DNA from: Bacillus sp. SLBN-46
Lineage (GTDB): Bacteria > Bacillota > Bacilli > Bacillales > Cytobacillaceae
Assembly: GCF_031453555.1 (NCBI RefSeq)
Contig: NZ_JAVIZM010000001.1
Span: 2,859,001 to 2,923,000, forward strand
Length of the DNA: 64,000 nucleotides
Direction of reading: 5' to 3'
A program made the position numbers and the translations under genes. A model generated the notes under the pieces. The model saw only the letters and a list, made by a program, of their open reading frames with translations. It was not told where the DNA came from and made no database searches. Positions 57,020-64,000 of this stretch are shown here, piece after piece; position 1 is the first letter of the stretch; each line of letters begins with the position of its first letter.

Positions 57020-58300
57020 CTATTCTAAGCTTCCAAATGATCCGAAGAATTCGTAATGAATGCGTTCTTCTGGGATTCCCCACTGTTTTAATGATTTATT
57101 TACTACTTTCATAAATGGTTCAGGTCCGCAAAAGTAAAAGTCCGCTTCCTTTGTCGGTATGAATTGTTGAAGTAGTTCAAGGCTTATATATCCTTCTTTA
57201 TCAAAATTGTTCATTTCTCTATCTTGATCAGTGGGCTTCTCGTAAATAACAAAGGATTTTACATTTTTATGCTCTGCGGCCAGATCATTTACGTGTTTTT
57301 TAAATGCATGCATTTTACTATTGATGGATGCGTGTATATAGTAAATTTCCCGATTTGGATATTCTTTGACCGTCGTATTTAACATACACATCATTGGTGT
57401 AAGACCAACCCCACCGCTAATTAACACCAATGGTAAGGTAGATTCCGTATCCAAATAAAAGTCACCAGCAGGTGCAGTAATCGGAATAATGTCTCCTTCC
57501 TTAACATGGGTATGCAAATAGGTGGAAACGATTCCTGCTGGGATCGTTTGATCTTTTGAATCTTCTCTTTTCACACTTATCCTATAATAGTCTAAGCCAG
57601 GGCTATCAGATAAGCTATATTGACGTAAATGCGTATATTCTTCGCCTGCCATTTCCATTTTTACCGTTATGTATTGCCCCGGTATAAAAACAGCAATTTG
57701 TTTTCCATCCTTTGGTTTTAAGTAAAAGGAAGTAATGACATCACTTTCCTCTACTTTTTTATCTACAACAAAATCACGAAAACCTGCCCACCCCCCTGGA
57801 ATAGTTTCAGTAGTTTTATACATTCGATCTTCCATTCGAATAAAAACGTCCGATATTACCTCATAGGCATCAGCCCAAGCATCAATGATTTCGTTAGTAG
57901 CTGCATCTCCAAGAACTTCCTTAATAGCACCTAGTAAATTCTCTCCAACTATTGGATAGTGTTCAGGCTTAATTTGCAGGCTACGATGTTTTTCACCAAT
58001 TCTCTCCAACACAGGCATGATTTTGCTAAAGTCTTCAATATTTGCTGCTGCGCCATATACAGCGTCAGCTAATGCTTTAGGCTGGTGACCCGTCATTTGG
58101 TGTGTTTGGTTAAAAATGTTTAGGAGCTCAGGATGCTGTTTAAACATACGTTTATAAAAATGTTTAGTTATTGCTTCACCGTGTTCCTTAACAATAGGTA
58201 AGGTTGCTTTAATAATTTCTAACTTATGAGGATCAAGAGTTTTCACAGTCTTTAAAACTTCCTGCCAGACTTGTTTATCTTGTAAATTTTTCTTTGACAT
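57020..58300 (-). CDS. hmp: Flavohaemoglobin (nitric oxide dioxygenase)
   Basis: 426 residues: globin (about 20-160) with proximal His in SLQIKPEHYPIVGENL, FAD domain (RQYSLSDSPGLDYYRISVKRE) and NAD domain (VLISGGVGLTPMMCML, FYFCGPEPFMK). Oxidises NO to nitrate. An N-terminal extra of about 20 residues precedes the usual start, but ATG 58300 has a good AAAGGAG. No NsrR or ResD site recognised upstream. Confidence 0.96.
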   Translation of the reverse strand: MSKKNLQDKQVWQEVLKTVKTLDPHKLEIIKATLPIVKEHGEAITKHFYKRMFKQHPELLNIFNQTHQMTGHQPKALADAVYGAAANIEDFSKIMPVLERIGEKHRSLQIKPEHYPIVGENLLGAIKEVLGDAATNEIIDAWADAYEVISDVFIRMEDRMYKTTETIPGGWAGFRDFVVDKKVEESDVITSFYLKPKDGKQIAVFIPGQYITVKMEMAGEEYTHLRQYSLSDSPGLDYYRISVKREDSKDQTIPAGIVSTYLHTHVKEGDIIPITAPAGDFYLDTESTLPLVLISGGVGLTPMMCMLNTTVKEYPNREIYYIHASINSKMHAFKKHVNDLAAEHKNVKSFVIYEKPTDQDREMNNFDKEGYISLELLQQFIPTKEADFYFCGPEPFMKVVNKSLKQWGIPEERIHYEFFGSFGSLE

Positions 58301-58447
58301 AATTTCTCTCCTTTCAATTCCTACTAATAAAGTATCTCCTGATGAAAATGTTCTAGTGGAGGTAAAATTTGTTAGAGTGAAGAAATCATATTATTCATTA
58401 TTTTAGTTACATACTAAAAGATGGATGAGGGTAAAGGAGGTTCATAG

Positions 58448-59065
58448 ATGGATTTAAATTTGATTTGGAAAGCAATCTTGATTGTCCTTTTTGGTACCCT
58501 CCTATTACGTGTAGCAGGGAGAAAGACAATATCTCAAATGACCATTGCAGAAACTGTGATTATGATTGCGTTGGGGTCCCTACTTATTCAACCTGTTTCT
58601 GGTGCAAAACTAGGTAACACATTTATGGTTGGAGCAGTGTTGGTTGCTACTCTTATTTCTTTAGAGTTTTTACAAGTAAAGTCAAATAGTTTTGAAAAAC
58701 TTATTACAGGTAAAGCTAAAGTAGTTATTGAAAATGGTGTTATAAATGAAACAAATTTAAAAAAACTTAGATTAACGGTTGATCAACTGGAGATGACCTT
58801 ACGACAGAAAAATGTGACTAACTTTAAAGATGTTAAATTTGCGACATTAGAACCAAATGGACAATTAGGTTTAACATTGACGCCTGAAGCTCAACCAATG
58901 ACGAAAAAAGAATATAATGAATTAATACAAATTTTATCAATAAATAATTCAATATTATTACAACTCAGTAAGCATTTAAATAAGGTTGATGTTAGTCAGG
59001 AGAATCTTTTTACAGAAGTTAAAAATGAAAGTCACGCTTCCCCTCCGCCGACTCATTTACAATAA
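58448..59065 (+). CDS. DUF421 family membrane protein (YetF/YkjA type)
   Basis: 205 residues. Three N-terminal membrane segments (RVAGRKTISQMTIAETVIMIA is the family mark) then a soluble domain with KAKVVIENGVINETNLKKLRLTVDQLE. The family's function is not known; some members act in sporulation. ATG 58448 follows AAAGGAGG. Confidence 0.85.
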   Translation: MDLNLIWKAILIVLFGTLLLRVAGRKTISQMTIAETVIMIALGSLLIQPVSGAKLGNTFMVGAVLVATLISLEFLQVKSNSFEKLITGKAKVVIENGVINETNLKKLRLTVDQLEMTLRQKNVTNFKDVKFATLEPNGQLGLTLTPEAQPMTKKEYNELIQILSINNSILLQLSKHLNKVDVSQENLFTEVKNESHASPPPTHLQ

Positions 59066-59079
59066 TAAAAAAAACAAAA

Positions 59080-59105
59080 ACACGCTGGTATTTTTCCAAC
59101 GTGTT
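59080..59105. terminator. Terminator between DUF421 and HesB-like genes
   Basis: ACACGCTGG/CCAACGTGT, one mismatch, T6 after it; serves convergent genes. Confidence 0.75.
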
Positions 59106-59114
59106 TTTTGGTTA

Positions 59115-59396
59115 TTATATTAATCTAAATTGTCCACCACCAAATATGGACTTAGAGTAATCAAGACTCACATCATCAAAATAATACTTATCTCTTTGAT
59201 TGACCAAAAATTGAATACCATCTTTTTCTGTAATTTCATCGGATTCTAAAGCTGACTCTTCCAGAGTCAGGCGCAGCTGAGGTCCGCCTCAGCCAATTCC
59301 CATTGATAAACGTATAAGCGGCTTTTTTCCATCATTAAGAATGTCCTGAACTTCATTTGTAATGGCTGTAATGGCAGCCTGGGTAATTTGTACCAT
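59115..59396 (-). CDS. HesB-like selenoprotein, second copy (in-frame UGA = Sec36)
   Basis: 93 residues if TGA 59289-59291 is selenocysteine. It begins MVQITQAAITAITNEVQ; the core LSMGIG-U-GGPQLRLTLEES matches the 11.5 kb paralogue almost residue for residue, though the ends have diverged. ATG 59396 follows GGAGG nine bases upstream. The downstream frame is open and protein-like to TAA at 59115. A strong hairpin follows the UGA. Two independent genes keeping UGA at the same residue argue against mutation. Confidence 0.92.
59252..59270 (-). promoter_or_regulatory. Bacterial SECIS-type hairpin of HesB-like gene 2
   Basis: CTGACTCT GGA AGAGTCAG: perfect 8-bp stem with GGA loop, starting 18 nt after the UGA; the loop G is 27 nt from it. 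Confidence 0.8.
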
Positions 59397-59679
59397 CTAT
59401 CTATACCTCCATATAGCTTTTAATGATTAAAACCTTTTATTATTTTAACCTTGTTTTATTCCAGGATAAGTTGTTTATTTTTCCACACACCACTATACCC
59501 CTATAGGTATAATGATAATTTAAAATAAAGTTAGTGTCAACAGGAAAAAAATTAATTTATTTTCATTTAGCATTTTTCCTTAATTTAATGGGACTATATA
59601 AATACCTATTGAAAAATCATTATTTTCTTGTATAATTCAGAGTATAACTATAGGAATTAAATGAATAGGAGGTTGACCA

Positions 59680-59856
59680 ATGCGATTTCTAAAAAATCTC
59701 TTTGTTGAACTTTGTCCAAAATGTAACAAAGTATTAGAAACCCACCGTTCCAATACCTTAAAAGCAATCGTAATAAAGTCATGTCCGGATCAACATTATC
59801 AAAAGGAATTTCATCCTGCATTTGAAACATACATTGAAAGTGATAGGATTTTATAA
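59680..59856 (+). CDS. Small zinc-ribbon-like protein
   Basis: 58 residues. CPKCNKVLETHR and SCPDQHYQKEFH supply a likely Cys3-His zinc site. ATG 59680 follows AGGAGG seven bases away. Function unknown. Its stop codon lies inside the target duplication of the MITE, which now separates the gene from a terminator at 60371. Confidence 0.75.
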   Translation: MRFLKNLFVELCPKCNKVLETHRSNTLKAIVIKSCPDQHYQKEFHPAFETYIESDRIL

Positions 59857-59859
59857 ATA
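59852..59859 (+). repeat. Target site duplication, left copy
   Basis: TATAAATA directly before GGCTCTGTTAT; the same eight bases follow the right end at 60347-60354. Confidence 0.8.
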
Positions 59860-60346
59860 GGCTCTGTTATAACTGAATGTTGATTTCAAAGTGTGCGAAA
59901 AATAAGCGGAAGAATTCCTCTTAAATTGGGAAATACCCTTATTTCCTTAAAAATAAGGGGAGTTTTTCCACTTATATGATCCAAATCGATGGATTTTGTC
60001 TTATTTTAGAGCAGTTAACGGGAATTTCTCCCCTTATTTCTCCTTCATAAGCTTACTTTTTATACAATAGTGGGATTTTCTCCCCTTATTTCTGAATAGT
60101 AAGCTACCTCTATATCACAATAGCGGGAGATTCTCCGCTTATGAATTCTCCTACCTACACGGAAAACAACAATAGCTGATTACAGAGCTAATAAGTAAAA
60201 TAGTGCAGGTCACTACCTCCATTAAAAATTCAGGTGACCGACATTTTCACTTTGAAAACGGTGGTTACTTATAGAGGAAATAGCTTTTGTTTTTATTATG
60301 AATTCTCCTATCTAATCGAAATTCAACAATGAATGATAACAGAGCC
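59860..60346. mobile_element. MITE, 487 bp, ISL3-like ends
   Basis: Terminal inverted repeats: left GGCTCTGTTATAACTGAATG, right (reversed) GGCTCTGTTATCATTCATTG, about 30 bp with a few mismatches. The 8-bp duplication TATAAATA flanks it. Ends starting GGCTCT and 8-bp duplications fit the ISL3 family. There is no transposase ORF, so it is non-autonomous. The interior has palindromic GGGAGAATTCTCC-like units every 52-62 nt and a second diverged right end (60147-60196). It fills the gap with no other gene. Confidence 0.85.
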
Positions 60347-60370
60347 TATAAATAAAATATTAAGATTGAA

Positions 60371-60400
60371 AAAACAGAACGAAAAAATTCGCTCTGTTTT
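60371..60400 (+). terminator. Terminator downstream of the MITE
   Basis: AAAACAGAACGAA/TTCGCTCTGTTTT with one mismatch and T run. It probably ended the zinc-ribbon gene before the MITE inserted. Confidence 0.7.
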
Positions 60401-60557
60401 TTGTCCATTTTATTATTTGTATACAATTTAACGTCAATACTCATCAAAGTAGAGACAATGAATTTTAAGTTTAGAATAATAAATAAAGGATAAAATAATC
60501 TTCAATTACTGATACTTGGAAGGAGTCTTTTTATCTGTAAAAGTAAGGAGGGTTTTT

Positions 60558-61703
60558 TTGCTCATACTTCATTTAGCTATTATTTTGATTGCATCAAAAA
60601 TAGCGGGAAGCTTAAGTGTCCGATTAGGGCAACCTTCTGTTTTAGGGAAACTTCTAATTGGAATAGTTTTAGGGCCATCTGTATTAGGATTAATTAACGA
60701 AACCCATACCCTAAAAGAATTTAGTGAAATCGGCGTCATTCTTTTGATGTTTATCGCAGGTTTAGAAACGGATCTCGATGAGTTTAAACGAACAGGAAAA
60801 GCATCTACCTTAGTAGGTGTTGGTGGGATTCTTGTACCTCTTGTTCTTGGTTATTTTACTGGAATGGCACTAGAACTTTCATCTTTACAATCATGGTTTT
60901 TAGGGTTATTGCTTTCGGCGACAAGTGTCAGTATTTCCGTTCAAGCTCTTAAGGAAATGGACCAACTAAAAACTCGTGAAGGTACGACAATTCTCGGCGC
61001 AGCCGTCATAGATGATGTGTTAGTTATTATAGCATTAGCTTTTTTAATGAGTCTTGCTGGTGGGGATGTCAATTTAGGTTTAGTTATTGTGAAAAAGGTG
61101 GTATTTTTTGCAGGTGCCATTCTTATTGGTTGGAAGGTAGTTCCCCTATTTTTAAAGCGTTTTGCCAAACTTTTTGTAACGGAAACTGTTATTTCCTCAG
61201 CATTAATTATTTGTTTTGTGTATGCCTACTTGGCGGAATATACAGGCGTGGCCGCCATTATTGGTTCTTATATTGCAGGAGTAGCCATTAGCTTAACAAA
61301 TTTTAAACATGAAGTCTTCGAAAAAGTAGAGACAATTGGTTATTCGATTTTTGTTCCCGTCTTTTTCACTTCAATTGGTGTCAGTGCTCAATTTGCCGGT
61401 ATAAGCAAGCATATCGGATTAATTGTGCTGTTAAGTATTTTAGCTATTTTAACGAAGTTATTTGGAGCTTCTCTTGCTGCGAAGTTAGCCGGATTCTCTT
61501 GGAATAGTTCATTTGGAATTGGTTCTGCAATGGTCTCCCGCGGTGAGGTGGCCCTAATTATTGCAGCTATCGGCTTAGAGGCCAACCTATTAAATCAAGA
61601 ATTATTTGCAATATTAGTAGTTGTCATTCTTGTAACAACGATTGTTACTCCTCCGATGATGAAGTGGTTTTTCAAACCCAAAAAGGTGGGGCAAAGTGTT
61701 TAG
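60558..61703 (+). CDS. CPA2 family cation:proton antiporter
   Basis: 381 residues, about 12 membrane segments. Start TTG 60558 is six bases after AAGGAGG; the earlier TTG at 60516 lacks a site. Motifs: VRLGQPSVLGKLLIGIVLGP near the N-terminus, GLLLSATSVSISVQALKEM, and the ion-site pair AAVIDDVLVI. Resembles KefB/YjbQ-type exchangers, but no nucleotide-binding regulator domain is fused. Likely K+(Na+)/H+ antiport. Confidence 0.88.
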   Translation: MLILHLAIILIASKIAGSLSVRLGQPSVLGKLLIGIVLGPSVLGLINETHTLKEFSEIGVILLMFIAGLETDLDEFKRTGKASTLVGVGGILVPLVLGYFTGMALELSSLQSWFLGLLLSATSVSISVQALKEMDQLKTREGTTILGAAVIDDVLVIIALAFLMSLAGGDVNLGLVIVKKVVFFAGAILIGWKVVPLFLKRFAKLFVTETVISSALIICFVYAYLAEYTGVAAIIGSYIAGVAISLTNFKHEVFEKVETIGYSIFVPVFFTSIGVSAQFAGISKHIGLIVLLSILAILTKLFGASLAAKLAGFSWNSSFGIGSAMVSRGEVALIIAAIGLEANLLNQELFAILVVVILVTTIVTPPMMKWFFKPKKVGQSV

Positions 61704-61736
61704 AAGTTCATATCAATTTGAACTAATAATGAAAGA

Positions 61737-61763
61737 GGCTGATTCCTTTAAATGGAGTCAGCC
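61737..61763. terminator. Terminator between the antiporter and potassium channel genes
   Basis: GGCTGATTCC/GGAGTCAGCC with one mismatch, T-rich on the minus strand. The same GGCTGA/TCAGCC arms recur at 63330-63362. Confidence 0.7.
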
Positions 61764-61772
61764 CTTTGATTG

Positions 61773-63122
61773 TTATCCAATTAATATCTTCTCTTCAGCA
61801 TATCTAACTTTTGATTCCGGACGATTAGACATTAATGCAAAGGCCATCGTTAATGGGCCAATTCTTCCAATAAACATGAGTATAGTGATTAGAATTCTTC
61901 CAAGTGGTGAGAGATCTCCTGTTAATCCTGCAGATAATCCTACTGTACCAAAGGCTGAGATGGTTTCAAACAAGATCTTACTCATTGGGGCATGTTCAGT
62001 AAAGGTTAGTAAAAAGAAAATGGTGAATATAAATATAATCGCCGTAACCCCGATGGATAAGGACTTATTCACTAATCTCCATGAAATCCGTCTTCTAAAT
62101 ATATTAACATCTTCCCTGTTGGTCACTACTGTCCAAAAAGCTAACATAATGATGGCGAAAGTTGTTACTTTAATTCCTCCACCAGTAGACCCTGATGAGG
62201 CTCCAATAAACATAAGTGCCATCATAAACACTAGAGATGATTGTGTCATCTGACCAATATCTATTGTATTGAAGCCAGCTGTTCGGGGTACAACCCCCTG
62301 GAAATATGACGCCCATAGTTTGTCATCCAAACTAAGCTTTCCAATGGTATGAGGGTTATTAAATTCAGCGACCAAGATAATTAGAAACCCTACTACATTT
62401 AAGATTAAAGTCATAAGTAAAGCTACCTTTGAATGTAGAGACAATCTCCGCAAGGTTCTTTTTTGCCATAATTCAAGGATCACCGTAAAGCCAATACCGC
62501 CGATGATGAATAACATAGTAATTACTATGTTAACTGTCGGGTCCCCCACCCACTTACTCAAACTATCTGATTCAAGTCCAAAACCAGCATTGTTAAAAGC
62601 AGAAATAGAATGAAAAATCCCATAATAAATCGCTTTTCCAACGCTCATTTCATTTGACCATCGAATAGCTAAAAAGATGGCACCAAGAATTTCAACAATT
62701 AATGTGATTGTAATAATCCTCCGAACAAGCTTTACTACTCCAGACAGAGTAAAAAGATTTAATGAATCTTGGAGGAGTAGCCTCTCCTTCAAGCCGATTT
62801 TCTTGCCCAAGATAATAAACATTAAAATTCCTGTTGTCATAAATCCCCAACCGCCTATTTGAATGAGACAGAGAAGGACAATTTGTCCGAAAAGGGTAAA
62901 AGTGGTACCAGTATCCACTACAGCTAAACCTGTTACGCACACTGCAGAAGTTGCTTCAAACAGTGCATCAATAAAGTTAAGTCCCCGTCCTTCTTCATAG
63001 GTTGAAAAAGGAAGCATTAACAGGATCGTACCAATTACAATTAAGGCAGCAAACCCAATTGCCAGTATTTGCGCAGGATGTAACTTAATCAAGTTACTCC
63101 TTTTTTTTAATAAATTCACCAT
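61773..63122 (-). CDS. Ktr/Trk potassium uptake membrane subunit
   Basis: 449 residues, TrkH/KtrB fold with four pore repeats. Filter segments are TSAVCVTGLAV, ISAFNNAGFGLE, VPRTAGFNTID and SAFGTVGLSAG; the gate loop GASSGSTGGGIK is typical of KtrB/KtrD. Start ATG 63122 behind GGGGGCGAA; an in-frame TTG at 63137 is less likely. No KtrA/KtrC nucleotide-binding subunit is adjacent, so the partner is elsewhere. Confidence 0.93.
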   Translation of the reverse strand: MVNLLKKRSNLIKLHPAQILAIGFAALIVIGTILLMLPFSTYEEGRGLNFIDALFEATSAVCVTGLAVVDTGTTFTLFGQIVLLCLIQIGGWGFMTTGILMFIILGKKIGLKERLLLQDSLNLFTLSGVVKLVRRIITITLIVEILGAIFLAIRWSNEMSVGKAIYYGIFHSISAFNNAGFGLESDSLSKWVGDPTVNIVITMLFIIGGIGFTVILELWQKRTLRRLSLHSKVALLMTLILNVVGFLIILVAEFNNPHTIGKLSLDDKLWASYFQGVVPRTAGFNTIDIGQMTQSSLVFMMALMFIGASSGSTGGGIKVTTFAIIMLAFWTVVTNREDVNIFRRRISWRLVNKSLSIGVTAIIFIFTIFFLLTFTEHAPMSKILFETISAFGTVGLSAGLTGDLSPLGRILITILMFIGRIGPLTMAFALMSNRPESKVRYAEEKILIG

Positions 63123-63329
63123 TTCGCCCCCATCCAATCAATACAGATACAGTTTAATACCCCTTTTTTTATAAAGAAACACAATGAGCATGTATACTCT
63201 ATGGTCTCCAGATTTCCAATATGTATCAAACTTGGTGATTTCAAAATTAATTACGACTCATATGTTACTATTACAAGAATAATTTGTAAATATGATTATT
63301 GACTTACAGGAATTTGGGGTAATAAAAAA

Positions 63330-63362
63330 GGAGGCTGACTCTTATATTTTGAGTCAGCCCCC
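63330..63362 (-). terminator. Terminator of the CBS/CorC gene
   Basis: GAGGCTGACTC/GAGTCAGCC arms with T6 on the minus strand; strong. Confidence 0.85.
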
Positions 63363-63368
63363 TATAAT

Positions 63369-64000
63369 TTACGCGTAGGATTCTTGGTTTATTTTTAAGA
63401 TTTGTAATGACTTAATATGATATCCGTCAATTTCAAGAACTTTAAAATTCATAGTCGTTATATTTCAATGTATCACCTTCGACTACATCGATCCTTTCAG
63501 ACAAGATCCATCCACCAATTGTATCCATATCTGTATTTTCAAGATCTAAGCCAAATAAGTTATTAATCTCATCTATAAGAACTTTTCCATCTACAATGGT
63601 TTTCGTTTCACTAATTTTATTAATATCAGGTACCTCATCCGCATCAAATTCATCTCGGATTTCCCCAACAATTTCTTCTAATATATCCTCAACCGTCACT
63701 AATCCAGCGGTTCCGCCATATTCATCCATCAAGATAGCCATATGCACTCGTTCCTTTTGCATTTTAACTAGTAAGTCATGGATAGGAATAGATTCAATCA
63801 CTTGTATCACTGGACGAACGTACTCCTCGATTGGTGCTTCTACATTTTTACCTTTTATATATTCAGTAAAAACCTCTTTCATGTTCACCATACCCACGAT
63901 GTTATCTTTGTCTCCATCAATGACGGGGTATCTTGTATAATTCTCAGTGGTAACAATTTGCAAACATTCATTCAAGGATTGTGAAATATCAAATGCTACA
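63369..64000 (-). CDS. Hemolysin C/CorC-type CBS domain protein (5' end beyond window), frameshift near C-terminus
   Basis: The visible part (at least 185 codons) holds a CBS pair ([17 protein letters not shown] [34 protein letters not shown]) and the CorC_HlyC transporter-associated domain ([20 protein letters not shown]...DTIGGWIL). The first frame ends at TAA (63442) after DYEF. In 63444-63447 a run of four bases replaces the expected three; removing one gives [24 protein letters not shown] to the stop at 63369. This is the family's normal end, so a homopolymer error is likely. Role in magnesium/cobalt efflux inferred from relatives such as YhdP. Confidence 0.85.

Noticed and set aside
63123..63330. 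c-di-AMP riboswitch before the potassium uptake gene
   Set aside because: I looked for the ydaO-type core and found only AT-rich sequence.

Overview
The window is low-GC Gram-positive DNA from a spore-forming member of the Bacillaceae. Four small acid-soluble spore protein genes (sspN, tlp, sspO, sspP), a GerP-type spore protein, a purine riboswitch and strong AGGAGG-type ribosome binding sites support this. Positions 1.2-28.2 kb keep the gene set around Bacillus subtilis citB and parEC (parC, parE, yneT, plsY, yneR, yneQ, yneP, tlp, sspN, yneN, citB, sspO, sspP), with extra genes inserted between them. The genus cannot be fixed from sequence alone; something near Bacillus or Neobacillus fits.

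Layout. 0-6.4 kb: staygreen-family protein, secreted protein, topoisomerase IV genes, yneT. 6.5-10.4 kb: an insertion with a degenerate histidine kinase, a degenerate REC-GGDEF protein and a GH18 hydrolase. 10.5-19 kb: plsY, a HesB-like selenoprotein, CapA-like and CPBP proteins, yneR/Q/P, a double AAA+ ATPase, spore proteins, a thioredoxin-like protein. 19-24.4 kb: an MtnA-type isomerase with a class II aldolase, an epimerase, an ABC-F resistance-type ATPase. 24.4-28.2 kb: citB with a CcpC-type operator, sspO and sspP. 28.2-31.7 kb: a selenium locus (selA, Rdx/SelW-like selenoprotein, selD). 31.9-39.2 kb: threonine catabolism (kbl-tdh) and acyl-CoA genes. 39.3-45.5 kb: guanine riboswitch with xpt-pbuX, then a PhnDCE-type importer. 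46-55 kb: MFS pump and a sugar island (five glycosyltransferases plus ManC). 55-64 kb: SulP transporter, flavohaemoglobin, DUF421, a second HesB-like selenoprotein, a MITE, a CPA2 antiporter, a Ktr/Trk potassium channel subunit and a CBS/CorC protein running off the end.

The main discovery is selenocysteine use. Four genes carry an in-frame UGA at the family's redox or metal-binding cysteine: two HesB-like proteins, an Rdx/SelW-like protein and SelD. Each UGA is followed 12-18 nt later by a hairpin whose 3-nt loop has G in its first or second position, as in bacterial SECIS elements. Ordinary gene calling cuts or misses all four. selA lies beside two of them; selB and the tRNA-Sec gene are not in the window.

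A second unexplained structure is three intergenic arrays with an almost exact 21-nt period (two built on CGCAAATAAA, one on GAGCCAAT), all between convergent genes. A 487-bp MITE with ISL3-like ends and a perfect 8-bp target duplication sits at the end of a small zinc-ribbon gene. Four conserved genes (parE, selD, sulP, the terminal CBS protein) each carry a single-base frameshift, which suggests uncorrected sequence errors more than four real lesions.
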